Of a stretch of 64,000 bases of DNA, positions 1 through 12,214 are shown piece by piece. Position 1 is the stretch's first letter. Each line of letters starts with the position of its first letter. This DNA comes from Dipteris shenzhenensis (Eukaryota; Polypodiophyta; Polypodiopsida; Gleicheniales), in NCBI GenBank assembly GCA_047967505.1, contig CM106538.1, one strand, 5' to 3'. The notes under the pieces are model-generated. The model was not told the origin of the DNA. It did not search any database and saw only the letters and a list, made by a program, of their open reading frames with translations. The position numbers and the translations under genes were made by a program.

Positions 1-384
1 ATATCATGGTTGTCAAACAAATAGCCAATTGTTTCTTTGTCTTTGACTGAAGCAGAATATAGAGCACTCACTACAAGTGCATGTGAGGCTATATGGCTCA
101 GAAGACTATTGTAAAAAATAGATTACTTTGATGAGTCAAAGCCAACAACAATATACTGTGATAATCAATCAGCTCAAGCATTGGCCAAGAATCCAGTATA
201 TCACTTCAGGACAAAGCACATTGACATCAGAGAGCACTTCATTAGAGAAAGAGTGTTATTTGGTGACATCACACTGTAGCATTGTGATAGCAAAGAGAAT
301 GTTGCAGACATCTTTAGCAAACCACTCAGTAAAGAGCTATTCGAGAAACATCGACTAGGTTTGTCTCACAGGAAGGACATTCCC
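1..384 (+). pseudogene. Ty1/copia RNase H C-terminal relic
   Basis: Read in the frame that begins at base 4, the sequence gives the copia RNase H tail: a SLTEAEYRAL block, then [27 protein letters not shown] and ADIFSKPLSK, all hallmark motifs of the 3' end of copia pol. The frame is broken by TAG at 22-24, TAA at 112-114 and TAG at 277-279. The first falls where the family has Gln (the Lys-Gln-Pro before the TEAEY block), which fits CAG or CAA decaying to a stop. The element enters from outside the window and is dead. Its polypurine tract and LTR start follow immediately. Confidence 0.88.
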
Positions 385-400
385 ATTAAAGGGGTGTGAC
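385..400 (+). repeat. Polypurine tract and start of copia 3' LTR
   Basis: Directly after the RNase H frame, ATTAAAGGGG is followed by TGTGACGGAATG. A purine tract abutting a TG dinucleotide is the usual junction between the internal region and the 3' LTR. I place the LTR start at 395. The 3' edge of this LTR cannot be fixed because no second copy lies in the window; it probably ends before 900. Confidence 0.5.
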
Positions 401-906
401 GGAATGTAATGTTCAGTCCTTCTTCGATTCCCCAGAATCATCATCTTGAGGGAAGGCCTACTTCATGATGTTGATCTTGAGGAAGGTGTTGAGAGTTCAT
501 GCTCAACATCATGTGATCACGTGAGCACCATCATCTGATCATATGTGCATAGCACTATAATACAAGCTCAGGGAGTTTTTGAGCCCCAAATATCCCAGGA
601 ACAAAGATTGCAAGCAAGGGCACAAGTTGTAGGTTCCAGCTCATAGGTTGTAGGTTCCAACTGCAAGCTGCAGTTAAGTGTCTCGTAGGAGTTAAGCCTC
701 ACTACTCCAAGTTTTGAGCCTCATATAGGGGGTTTGAACCCCAAATAGTTCAACCTAAATTCCTAGATGTTAGCACATGCTAGGACTACTCTAATCACCA
801 CATCCCACCTCCAAAACATAGATCAATAACATGAGCATTTGATCTCCTTCATACCAATTTAATCTCTCCACGAAATCCCTCAATTTGAAAGAGTTTCTTA
901 TTAAAT

Positions 907-1560
907 CTATAAGCACATTAGAGGACCTTCCCACCTAACCCGGTAAGGAAAAATACTATACAATTGACAAATGATCCAAAAGATGTGGTAGAAATAGCCA
1001 AGGCCCACCCATTGGGCACACATCAACCAAGCCTCATCTAAAACATAGAATTGATCCAGCCTACTTGCTCTAAACCCCTCTCCCTTATTTCTATTAAAGG
1101 AAACCCCCAAGCCTTTCGAATCGAATTCTACACAATCAATGAGACTGTTCTCCAAACAAAATTCCTCCCAATCATTCGATCCCTCATCCAAAATCCCCCT
1201 ATTGGATTGCAATCTATTCTCATAATGCTCAACAATATTTCTACCCCCTCCCAACACCCATCGACTACCTGACACTATCATTAAGATCCTTCCAAACACT
1301 CCCCATGTTCCTCCAACCCATTTGGAGCATAAACATTCACTAAATTGAACTTAGAAATTAAGGTTGCAATGAATAGACCATCATCCTCCTGAAACAACTT
1401 AGTAACAATTCATAAATGCTTCACCAAATTAGCAACCCCCTCTTTTACCAATAAATTGACAAAAGAATTGTAACCAGTCTAGCCAAATGCCATTTACAAA
1501 CCATCATCAGAGCCACACTGAAGCTCTTACAATAGTACAATGTCAATATTAGAATTGCAG
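907..1560 (-). pseudogene. LINE (L1-type) endonuclease domain relic
   Basis: On the minus strand, reading down from 1560, the translation gives an IDIVLL-stop-EL start like the AP-endonuclease motif ILLLQET, then FIATLIS, FNLVNVYAPN, and in the open part (1299-907) WEEFCLENSLIDC followed by GEGFRASRLDQFYV. These are the successive blocks of a plant LINE endonuclease (substrate-nicking domain), including the SRLDR-type motif. Several stops and one frame change break it. No reverse transcriptase follows on the minus side, so this is a fragment. Confidence 0.75.
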
Positions 1561-1589
1561 ATGTCATTATTTATTGGGTTATTAATTTA

Positions 1590-3010
1590 TTTTTTTAATC
1601 TGGATCATCAGGATTTATTATATCTTATCAATAAAACTATCATTCAAGGTAGATTGGTAAGGCGGATAATTTTGTTGCAAGAGCTCAGTTTCAAAATTAG
1701 CCACAAGATTGGTAAATTGCATGCTATAGCTAATTATTGATCCTATCTTCCATAATAAAAATCCAAACTACTAAGCTTCTTGATGCCAATTTATTTGCTA
1801 TTGGTTTTAATGAAGTTGAGTATGCCGACTTACTGCAATATTTGTCTTTTCTGAACACATGCCTAGAATAAGTGCATGTAGATAGCTATTAAGGCTTGGA
1901 TATACACCTTGATTGTTGGTCAATTGTATCACCAATGTGCTGATGGTATATTACGCAAATGGGTATTACCCCTTGAGCAAGTTATAATTCTCATTGAGGC
2001 TCATAGACATGTTTCCAAAGGTCATTTTGCAAGTGACCTCACTGCTTGAAAAGTTTTGCAGGAAGAATTATGGTGGAGTATATTATTTCAGGATGTACAT
2101 GCCTTTACAATATAGTGTGATGCACCGAAAGGATGTTGCCACTAGATCATATGCCTTTTCAACCAAGTGAACCCTAGGAAGCCTTTCAAAATTTAAAAAA
2201 ACATGTTATTGTTGCAATAGATTATGCTACTAAGTGGGCTAAAGCAAAGGCTCTTAGAGATAGCTTAGCTTGCACTACTACTAAGTTTCTATTTGAGAAC
2301 ATTATTTCTAGATATGGTTGTCCTATTGAGTTTGTCAGTGATTAAGGCACTCATTTCATGAATGAAGTCTTCAATATTCTCATAAAAGAATTCCTGATCA
2401 TTCACCAAGTTGCTACTACATACTACCCCAAGTGTAATGGACAAGATGAGTCTACCAACAAATAAGACTTTGAAAGTAGTCCTTACAAGAGAGATAATTC
2501 TAATCGCATTGATTGGGATACCATATTACATGCTACCTTCTAGGCTTATAGAACAACTTACAAGGTCACCACCAAAATTACTCCATTTTTCATGGCTTTT
2601 GGAGTGAAGGCTATTGTCCCTATAGAATTTGTGGTCCCAAGTTTATGCAGTGCCATAGAACATGAATTGTGTGAATCTCAAAGCAATGCGCCAAAGATTA
2701 GATCTATTTGCTAAGCTTGAGGAACTATGCTTATGATTTGCATGGACACAGTAGGTAATTCAAAGGAGGAAGAAGGTTTGGCATGACAGGTATATTTGAC
2801 CCAAAAATTTGAAGAAAGGTATGCTTGTGTTGTTATACCATATACATGATGACAAGATGAAACCCAATTTAAAATTTAGTTGGATGGTCCCTATAAATTG
2901 GTGGAAGTTCATGATGAAGGCAAGGTGATTTCTGAGTGGAGTTAAGCCATACCACAATGTTACAATAGCAAGTTTGGTGACAGTGGATAGTGGACAAAGG
3001 CTTTATTCGA
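1590..3010 (+). pseudogene. Ty3/gypsy RNase H end and integrase relic
   Basis: The start shows the end of RNase H: YLINKTIIQGRLVRRI and SHKIGKLHAIANY, matching the gypsy pattern of helix plus PGKTHAVADALSR. About 2200-2460 gives the integrase core, with DYATKWAKAKA, FLFENIISRYGCP and FVSD-stop-GTHF, where the stop (TAA 2343-2345) replaces the usual Gln after the second catalytic Asp. A C-terminal block near 2530-2640 reads AYRTTYKVTTKITPF and AFGVKAIVPIEFVVPSL. Many stops are present. A related integrase lies at 60.3-60.6 kb. Confidence 0.8.
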
Positions 3011-3319
3011 TGCCATGTGGGACCGAGTCTCTTAAACTCACCACTACAGGCACTGAGAATGAGGATTATAGCTAGTGGATTTTGACCAAGGAGTCACAAG
3101 GGACACTTAAATTAGCTATGAGTTGTCAATAGCAAGTTGTTGGGTACTACATGACATTACCTTATGTGACCCTTGTCCCTCTCATTTCGTAGCCTTGCCT
3201 TCATAGTTTTCTATATAGCCGCACTAGCAAACTCAATCTTTTGATGAGCTTCATCTTCCTTGTCTTCATCACTTTTGACATTACTATAGACTTAACTGCA
3301 TCTATTAGAGGCGACTAGG

Positions 3320-6300
3320 GCTCACAATAAAAATGCTGAAGTGGAACCAAATCTTGGACATGGAAAATTTGCCATGGATAGACATGCGGAGTCCCGATCT
3401 CACACTCAACTCATATGGGGTGGATACTCATAGCATATGCATAACGGGGGGAAGAATTCACCTTAATAGGTGGTTCTATTTAGAGGTATTTAGGTTAGCT
3501 CCCATGCCCATAGGACATTCAAAGGAGCAACAGGTATCCATAGCAATGCACTGTGATAGATATTTTGAGGAACACACCTTCCATCACTCACATGGATATT
3601 TAATCAACAAAGCTGTGGATGCTAATTCTTAGCATTTTTACCAAATCCTCACAGAGTATGTAAGCATCAAGAAGAGTCCAGGGTATCTGCCTTGCAAATT
3701 TGTAGCTAAAGCCCTGGCAACTTGTGAATATAAGGTCCAAATTGACTGGTTAGACATATTTATCGATACATTTAACAAACATCTGAAGGGGGTGTGCATG
3801 GCACACACACACCAAGCACACTGCAAATTAGGACCTCACCTGTGCATGATTTGGAAAAGGTTGGAATCAGGTATAGTTGGATGGCCAAGGATCCCAAGGT
3901 TGTAAGGACCATCCCCACAACTCATGATCACTAGAGCACCAAGTGGGCTAGCAACCAGAGCTGTAAAAGAGATTAGCTCAACAGAAGTGGGCGGCTCAAG
4001 CAAGATAGTAGAGACAAGCTCAGCAAGTAGAGGAGTTTCAAAAGTGATTAGGATAGGGTCTCAAGTAGGTAAAGGACCAGCACCTACCCTGACCCCAAGC
4101 TTTTTAAGAAAAACTTGATCTACTACAACCCATCTTCATTGTGGTAGACTTTGAAACCCATTTTGAAGGACCTTGTAGTGACAACTATTGCCTCCTCCTT
4201 AGAAGATGAGCTTGAAGAGCAAGTCTTGACATCCCACACATCTCCAAGAAATCCCAAGATGCCATCTTCTCCACCATCTATGTCAAAACAAGAGAAATCT
4301 ATGACCAAGGAGATAGATAAGGATGCATTGGCTGAGTCAATGGGCTAAAAGAACCCTAGATCAAGATTTGGAAGTCCCAACCAAGCTAAGGGAGATGAGC
4401 AAGTTAATGAAATAAAGGCCAAGGCATCGGATCTTGAGCCCAACATGGCCACAAAGGAGTTGGAGTAGTTGGAATAGATAGACAAAGAGCCAAAGACTAA
4501 GCCTACGAAGGAAGAAAAATCTAAACCAACAATTGTGCCAGTGGCTCCTACCACTGTAGAGGAGGCCGCAATAGAGGTTTGTCAGATTGATAAGAAAGAA
4601 ACCATAGAGGTATAGGGTATTCTTTCCAACACAAATAAAGCTAGTTCCAATACCTCAGTCTTGGTGGCACCCTTAGGCATAGCGACGATGGTGGCACAAG
4701 TAGCTCATGGGGCCACTAAACTTGAGCCTACAATTATGCCTCAAGGTGTAGGAATGACAATTGTAGATACCTAAAAGGCACTTGCTAGTGGAGTAGAGCA
4801 GTCCAAGCCTAGCAAAGGGAAGGAGGTGTAGGTGATGAAAGATGATGAAGAAGAGTAGGATCAACTTCCACCTCACAGGTTCCCCGGATTGTTATCTGCC
4901 TAGCCAACTCAATGAGTACCTTGGCTTTTCTCTCCAAGAACATCCTACTAGGTGAGGGTATCAAGCCCCCTCTAATTTTTTCAAAGGATGTATTGAATGC
5001 ACAAGCGGTAGCCACAAATTGGTAGCAATTATGAGAGTCAAGTATAGAAGCTATACAGATGGTCCATTACATGGCTCACAACTGGGTACACCCTCAAGCA
5101 GTGTTCTTTGAACAAAAAGAGCATGTGCAAGAGCTGAAGGGTTGATATGAGGTGGTGGAATGCATGTCAAAGTGGGAGCATAGCACAAATGAAATAATTA
5201 GTTGACTCCAGAGCTCTCACTAATAGCTCAAAGTTGCTCTGATCTGACCAAAATTAGATGCTTGAGAGATAGAATAAAGCAACAAGCACACTTAAGGAAG
5301 CATAAGATACTCTTGCCTCCCAAAAGAAACTACTGGTCTAGAAACAAGAGTGGATTGCTGTGCTATAGAGAGCAGAGGCCAAGCTACAACAAACTTGGGA
5401 GGAGAACTTGAATCTAAGATCAAAAGTGGCTACCCTTAGCCCACAAATCGAGGCATTACTTCAAAAACTAGATCAACCCATGGAGCACCCTAGAGTCCCA
5501 CCATAGAGATAGGAGCCCTTAGATGAAAGTGATAAAGCAGGGGAGCACTCCATCTACAACTATACCAACAACAATTCTGGAAGGCACAATAGGAGGTAGT
5601 GGCAGTGCAGCCACCAGTAATAGTGACAATGAGTTCAATAAAAGGTGCCCCATACTCTAGAGAATTTTATCTGGATATTGAAGAACAATGCATGGCCTAG
5701 ACTCTCTTACTAATCGATCTTGAGCCACATGCTAGAGATGCTCTAAGTTTTGTGGACGTTGGTACCTAGATGTCCCCTCCTCACTTCATGGAGCAGGACA
5801 TAGTGCCTGCTTCAAATTTTGATTATAGGCAAGGGGACAATTTTAAGTAGGTTCACTATGAAGAGTACAACCAAGTACTCTTCAAGTGGAACAGAGCCAT
5901 TTTGGAGATCACTCATCCTCTTCCCTTATTCCCTACATAGCAAAGAATAGATGGATATGCTAGCCGATAGCATTTGGTTCTTGTTTGCATTTTTCAATGC
6001 AAACTATGACCTAATTAAAGAGGTCTCACATTACCAATGGTCCAATAGTGCATTCGATGATGCAGTTTTGACTTTGACAACCAAAAATAGGGCATTTTTA
6101 TGGCTCAAAAGGGAAATATCGCCCACCACCTCATCAATAATTCACCCCCAAGCATGTCCCAGTTGCCTTTTTATTTTGCCCAATTTTTGTGTCTTGTAGA
6201 ACTGCTACTTGAAAATGCCTTGATAGAGGCCAAAACCTACTTTTTGCATATTAAGAACTTGTGCCAGCCATCCTACCTTAAGTGTCTTCATCTAGATAGG

Positions 6301-6520
6301 GAATACTGCCAATACAACACTATGTTTGCCAATCAAGATTGGTTGCAACTTGACCTGGGAGAGTTGGTTCAAATATGGATTGATGCATGGGAGCATGCCC
6401 TAGCAGTCTCTCCAATGGGACATAGCCATGATCTATCCTTGGCCACGAGTCTCCAACATACCAGACCAAGTGCGAGTGCCATATCCTTGGTATCTCCCCA
6501 TGGATGAGCCCACCTTGACA
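3320..6520 (+). pseudogene. Unidentified long coding relic, TAG-rich
   Basis: I do not recognise the product. Protein-like frames run for about 3.2 kb on the plus strand: a Ser/Thr-rich stretch at 3924-4118, a Lys/Glu/Pro/Thr-rich low-complexity stretch at 4151-5015 that stays in one frame across several TAG codons, and a more globular stretch at 5951-6507 with FLCLVELLLENALIEAKTY and IWIDAWEHAL. It follows the gypsy integrase relic, so an extra retroelement ORF or the gag of another element are possible readings. No zinc knuckle or catalytic motif was seen. Start and end are approximate. Confidence 0.3.
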
Positions 6521-7004
6521 GTCACCTCTAAAGGGGCCACTTGAGTAGCCAACAAAAGGATAAGAAATCCTAGCATCCAATGTAGAGCTACTCTATAAGA
6601 GATCCCCTCCACCATAATGAGCTATCCTCGCCGTCTGAAGGAGAAGAACCCCTCATCTAAGATTGAAAGATGGTACCGAGCTCCCACAAAGTGACATAGG
6701 CATTCATACGGCCAGAAGTGTATGGTTGATGGCACTCTATCCTTTGAGTAGAGGTTGTAGTGAACAAACAAAGATGAGCTATGAGGACACATCTCAAAGA
6801 ATAGTCGAGGTGAGTGCTAACCTTTGGTTAATAGGATACGGCATTGCCCTTGAAACCTCAGGGCAAGGGGACAAGGCCAAGCTCAGCAAAAGTATGGGAG
6901 GAGAAAGAATTGCTGGGTGAACCTGCTCTATGATAGCAAAGGGGAAGAGGCGAGTAGAGGAGGGGGGGTTGGCGACAAGGGTGATAATAGCAGGGGGCAG
7001 GTGG

Positions 7005-7290
7005 AGTAGAGGAGGAGAGAAAGGAAAGGGGGGAGGAAGGATCTAAAGGGGGTGGAGAGTGAGGGGAAGGGATGCGAGTTGATGGAAAAGAGTAGGCTCA
7101 TTGCTACCCAGATGTCGGAGAACTTTAGGCCTCCTCTACAATCATGGTTAGGTGGGCAGGAGAGAAAGGAGGGGGGGGAGGAAGGATCCAAAGCGGGTGG
7201 AGACTGAGGGGAAGCTATGCCAGTTGATGGCAAGGAGTGGGATCATTGCTGCCTAGCCTCCTCTACAATCATGGTTAGGCAGGCAGGAGG
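7005..7290 (+). repeat. Purine-rich direct duplication, about 140 bp
   Basis: Two diverged direct copies lie back to back. Each begins with a G/A-rich stretch (GGAGAGAAAGG, then GGGGGGAGGAAGGAT), continues through GGTGGAGA-TGAGGGGAAG and ends with CCTCCTCTACAATCATGGTTAGG. The first copy spans roughly 7010-7158 and the second 7158-7285. The second copy has a short internal deletion. Minus-strand ORFs here are shadows of low complexity. Confidence 0.7.
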
Positions 7291-7829
7291 AGCAGCAACC
7301 ACCAAAGGCTCAAGAGTTCTTGTAACCTACTGTTGCTCTTGTAACCTACTACTGCTCTATGGGGGTACTTAGGTGTTTGGAACCCCTAATCCAGGGGTAG
7401 AGAAATAAGGGGCACACCCTATGGAGGTAGTGGGTCCCTTGACTAATCCTCTTGGGAGGGAAAGGCTGCCTTCGCTCCCTTCTTGTGATTAGCATGCTGT
7501 CTACGTTCTTCAAGGACCACTTTCTTGGTTTCTTTTTCTCCACCTTAGTCCACTTTGCCTCAAAGGGCTCCACCCAAGGGGCTTGGGATTCATACTTCCT
7601 ATGGGGTCACTTGGTCTTATTCCCACTCTGCTATCTCAGTCTATCTTGTGAGGGGAGGGGGAGGTGTCCATACATGCACATTCCATGTATTGTGGCTATT
7701 AAGGTCATCACTTATGTGGTGCCGAAGGAGGAAAAAGGAGCACAAAGAAATAGAACATTAAAAGTTAAAAGGTTAAAGACTATAATATCTTTACAAAATT
7801 GCATTGCATATGGAACTTAAAAAAGAGTA

Positions 7830-8795
7830 AATATATTTCAAGATCATCTTCACAAAATTGCATTCCAGAATCTAGATACACATGTTCACAATGGAATGTC
7901 TCATACAATAGGTTTGTGTGAAAATCATCTCAATTGAAAAATGTTCTAGGGTCCACATTAGAAGTACCATGAGTGCTAAGACCTGCACCCTGGCTGTCCA
8001 GATTGGTCAAGTCCACAATATCAAATTTATCAACATCATCTTCTACATCTAAGTCCCCAAAATTGGTTCTATATCATTGGAGCTTCATCTCTAGGGTGTG
8101 GACACATGCTCGCAAGTCCTCAATCTCTGTGGCTTGTCTTGCAATCTCATCTTGTAAGTCCTCAGTGGTAGCACCCTATTGATGGAGAGGTATGGCCAGC
8201 ATAGCTAGGTCAATAAGGTCATTGTGTGCCTGTGGAGTCAATATGCGAGGCCTCTTAGATGGTGGCTCTCTGTTCTCAGCCCTTGTTCGCTTGCACTTGG
8301 TAGGATGTCCCTTTCTTGTGCTCGACAAGTGGTGTCTATCGGTCCACTCTACACATCGATGCAAGACATCATGCACATACACTTGCTGGATGAAGTACAT
8401 GGGAATTTATTAATTGTTTGAAATGTTCCCTTCAACTTCTATGAATCACTGGAGTAGAATGTGAGCAAGAGCCTTGTGTCATAGATCTGATAACTTGGGC
8501 TATGAGTACTTATTTTTAGCATGCCCACTTCAAAGAAACAATGTATTTCTTATGAACTCACTCCTGACCACTTTTTGGAGAGATAGTGGCTTGCCTTGCA
8601 TGGTCTCATCATCCACCAAACCCATGGTGAACACACCTAATCCCTCCCTTCCAAGAATCTCTCGCTGCTCATTCAAAATTGCTTGACCCTCAATGTGATT
8701 TTGTTGCTCATCCAAATTGGCCTCTTGAGACCCTACATCATCTAGAGGTGTGTCCATAGATACCTTAGGATGCTCTTGATTGGGTATGATCATTC
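7830..8795 (-). other. Unidentified minus-strand coding segments
   Basis: Reading down from 8793, the frame gives 87 acidic and polar residues starting MIIPNQEHPKVSMD, breaks, then resumes at 8400-8176 with a basic patch (KCKRTRAENREPPSKRPR) that looks like a nuclear localisation signal, followed by NDLIDLAMLAI. Past a TAG at 8176, the same-strand reading continues with EDLQDEIARQATEIEDLRACV, a heptad-like coiled-coil stretch. No family is recognised. It lies on the same strand as, and downstream of, the kinase-like ORF at 9332-10012, so the two may belong to one element or captured gene. Confidence 0.3.
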
Positions 8796-8914
8796 CCTAT
8801 GTGCTCATTTCAATCCTAAAATTAACCCTAAAAAATCACACAATTAACGCATTAAGAACGTGCAAACATGTATAAAATAATGATAATTGCATTAAAGCAT
8901 ATCAAAGAATAGCA

Positions 8915-9125
8915 ACATAACACTTATCATAGTAGCATGACACTTATTTAAATAAATTACTTAATTTAAATTATTTGTTTCTTTAAAATTGTAGCAACAT
9001 GACACTTTTTAGATTGTAGCAACATTACTTAATTTTAATTTACTTATTTTTTTAAATCAGACCAACATGACACTTACTTAAACATATTACTTAATTTCAA
9101 ATTATACAAACAATATTTTAGTACT
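8915..9125 (+). repeat. AT-rich tandem repeats with ATGACACTTA core
   Basis: Three to four imperfect copies of a 50-70 bp AT-rich unit containing AACATGACACTTA and ATTACTTAATTT lie in tandem between the two minus-strand coding segments. No coding potential is seen here. Confidence 0.6.
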
Positions 9126-9331
9126 AAGGACTCAAGAATATACAAAAAATGTTCATGTTATGAGCCATGATGTCACAAAATGTATAAGGTTGTATTAGAC
9201 ATTTGCTAGTCTAAGTCCTTGGTTGGGACTAAGTTGCAAACCATAGCTTGCTACAATATTAAAAACACTACAAAACTTTGATGTTAGTAGACAGTTGTAT
9301 GGGTCTGTGTGGTTTCCTTGGACTAAAGTCA

Positions 9332-10012
9332 TTACAGTTGTGCAATCAAAGCTTGTGCACAACTAGTATAAGTCAGTGGTACACAAATGTCTATCATCTT
9401 AAGAATATGGTGGGACATTGCGTACACAGCTTGTGTAGTACTAAAAGGCAGGGAATTAGTGGAAAGGCACTCCATAGTTATGTGGCAAAATCTTTGAGCA
9501 AAAGACATAGCAGTCGTGGGACTATTACTCTTTAATGTTGAATAGTGCTTGTTACTTCTTGTTGGTGTCATCATTCCCCAATCACAAATGCCTAGATACA
9601 CTTCTTCGGATGACTTTGAGAAATAAAACATAATATTTTGCACATGCAAATCATTATGTAGGACGTTACATTGGTGCATGTAATGAATAGTGTGTACAAG
9701 TGCACTTGGAAGATAAAAAACATGCTGATGGACATGTGGAACTCTAACGGGCATTTTTGCATCATCTCTATGTCCCACTGTAGAGTGCCTCTTTCCATCA
9801 TGTCCAAGAGAGGTCATCCATCGATCCAAATGATTTCCATTACAAAATGGGAATATTATCAGCTTATTAGAGAAAGGGAGGGACATTAAAGTGCTGCTCT
9901 TATGACAAAGTGTGTCATCGAAAACCCTTCTAGAGTGATCAACTCTGTCCAACTGAGCTTTTCTGCAAAAATGACCTATCTGACTGTTTGACCAGGTGAA
10001 AGACATGTCAAG
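9332..10012 (-). pseudogene. Protein-kinase-like domain fused to copia frame
   Basis: The minus-strand ORF 10249-9332 (305 aa) has two unlike halves. Residues 1-80 belong to copia pol. Residues 81-305 look like a protein kinase: a hinge-like IIFPFCNGNHLDRWM, a helix HTIHYMHQCN, a catalytic loop HNDLHVQNIM (HND at 9658-9650, matching HxD...N) and GICDWGMM (DWG at 9583-9575, in place of the usual DFG). The glycine-rich loop and the VAIK lysine are not visible, so the N-lobe is missing or degraded and catalysis is doubtful. The joint between the halves lies near 10010. Kinase-fold identity is by motif only; the family is unknown. Confidence 0.5.
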
Positions 10013-11802
10013 ACACTTGGGTTCTTCAGCACAGATCACCTCTGTCATCAAAGCATAGTTGACCAAGTGTTCTTGCGCCCTTCTTTGCTCCTCTAATCTC
10101 TTGTATTGGTGGTGTTCGGATGGTTCTTCCTCAATGGCTGAAGGTTCTTTGCCATCCAAAAGCTGCTTTACCCACTTCGAGAATGGCCGTTGTCGTTGTG
10201 GTTCTGCAGGTTCTTCTTCCTCTTCTTTATCTTGAATCCTCCCAAGCACTGTTGGGGGAGTTCGGTCTACTGTTGGTGGTTGTACTGGATGGATATCCTA
10301 GTCCTGGTTGTCTAGGAAGGAAGCATCCTCCTCTAATTGATGTGGCTATTCTGAGAAGACCACACCATGACTTACTATTACCTTCTTGGTAACAGGGTTA
10401 TAGAGACGGTAACCCTTCGCTTCACTTTAGCCCAAAAAAATACTCTTTCGGCTCTTCGGTTCCCATTTGGTCCTGTTAGCATCAGGGACATGCACAAAAT
10501 AGTCACATCCAAAAACTCTAAAATGTGTAGCTGAAGGTTTCTTACCAGAAAAGGCATGCAGTGGAGTCATCCCATTCACAGCCTTCGTGTAGCTACGATT
10601 TAGAATGTAAACTGCCGTGTTACATGCTTTAGCCTAGAAAGTCTTTGGCAAATCTTTCCCTTTCATCATACTCCTGCCCATTTCGCAAATGATGTGCATC
10701 TTGCGCCCTACTACTCCATTTTGCTGTGATGTATGTGGCGGGGGTTTCTACCTCTTGATCCCGTGACTTTTGTAGTAACTTTTGAATTTACTTGATGTGA
10801 ACTCTCCACCTCTGTCTGATCTCAACTTCTTCACCTTCCTCCCCATTGCTTTCTCGACCATTACATGCCATTCTTTAAACTTAGTAAAAGCCTCATCTTT
10901 AGTCTTCAGGAAGTATATCCATATCCTTCTACTATAGTCGTCGATCAACATCATGAAGTAGTAGGAACCCCAACCAAAGCTTCCATCGCCATCTTTCCGT
11001 AGAGGTCCATGTGAATGAGCTCTAGAGGAGCCTTTGCCCTACTAGCCTCTTTAGGAAAGGGCTACCGATGCTGCTTGCCCATCATGCAAGCTTCACATAC
11101 ATCGGGCAGATGTGTAATTTCTGGTAGGTCTGCAATCATTCCACTTTTATGCATCTCCTTTAAAGAACTAAGGTTTAGATGACCAAACCTCTCATGCCAC
11201 ATCTTAGGGTTTCTCACATCGGCTCGAGCATTGAAAGCTGAGAGTTTGTAGATGTTGTTGCGCCATGTACCTTTACCAATGACCTTCCCTTGAAGATCCA
11301 AAATTTGTGCACCATTCTTATTGAAGTGAAATTTGAGGTCCCAATCCATGATCACAGAAATGGACAACAAGTTCCTCTTGATATCTGGCACATAAAGAAC
11401 ATCAGACAACTATTTTACAACTCCATCTGACTTGAGAGCAATCGTACCTTTTCCTTTTGCTGGACATTTTGCATCTTTGCCGACTGCTACTAGGATGTTA
11501 TTCCCTATCGGATGTAGAGAGGTATACCAATCCTTTTGACTGGTCATGTGGTGCGATGCACCACTGTCAATAATCCAAGGTTCATCTGCAGGTACATGAA
11601 CTACCTCCGTGCAAATCTCCTCAATTGCTACAAATAGCTCTACTGGTACTGCCTGCATGCTGTTGCTGGACTCTTTCTTTACTCCATTCTTCTCATTTGC
11701 AGTCTTCTTCCGGCACTCATTTTGCTTGTGCCTTGCCTTGTTGCAATAGAAGCACTTGATCTTCTTCTTTCTCTCATCAAACCCTCCAGGGGGAGCATTC
11801 AA
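10013..11802 (-). pseudogene. Ty1/copia gag end, protease and integrase
   Basis: Reading from 11802 downward: a zinc knuckle CFYCNKARHKQNEC (CX2CX4HX4C, with Gly before His replaced), protease motif WIIDSGASHHMT, an LYVPDIKRNLLS block, the integrase HHCC segment (WHERFGHLNLSSL then CEACMMGKQHR), the core MLIDDYSRRIWIYF and LRSDRGGEF (10954-10748), and the QNGV/G-K-M-H block where the catalytic Glu appears as Lys. Breaks are a TAG in KSDGVVK-stop-LSD (11410-11412), a TAG after GKQHR (11062-11064) and frameshifts near 10955 and 10380. It ends in YALMTEVICAEEPKCLD, the segment that normally precedes reverse transcriptase. RT and RNase H are absent. Confidence 0.85.
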
Positions 11803-11929
11803 ATTGCAATTGTTGTAATGATGGCAGTTGCTGCCATTCTCATCTCAAGTATACTAAGTTCTTTGGGAAGTCCAAGGATGTGATCTCAGTGCACATATCT
11901 GACAATTTGACAAGGTTTACACACTGAAC

Positions 11930-12210
11930 GTGCTAAGAGTGGTGGTTCCACCCCAAAAGGAGGCGATTTTTACATCCACTCTAGGGGGTAAAGCATCAAG
12001 ATGGTTGGTAGAGTACCCTACATATCCTGTGGATCATTTCCTGACTTATGATGCCATAAAAGCTACATACTTGAGGTAGTTTTGCAAGGAAAAGATGATT
12101 CTACCAATTCTAGAGGGCTTATGGCTCTTGAAGCAAGGAAATCAGGAAATGGAATATATAGAGATAGACTTAAAATTAGATGACATAGAAGAAAAGCCCA
12201 TCTCTATTGT
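11930..12210 (+). pseudogene. Retrotransposon gag-like relic
   Basis: The plus-strand frame reads GGKASRWLVEYPTYPVDHF, then DAIKATYLR-stop-FCKEKMILPILEGLW and LKQGNQEMEYIEIDL. This resembles the gypsy gag core, in which a Trp-rich helix is followed by F-x-x-F/K and L-x-x-L-K-Q-G. It is short, has a TAG, and faces the opposite way from the copia element beside it, so it is a separate fragment. Confidence 0.45.
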
Positions 12211-12214
12211 TAAA

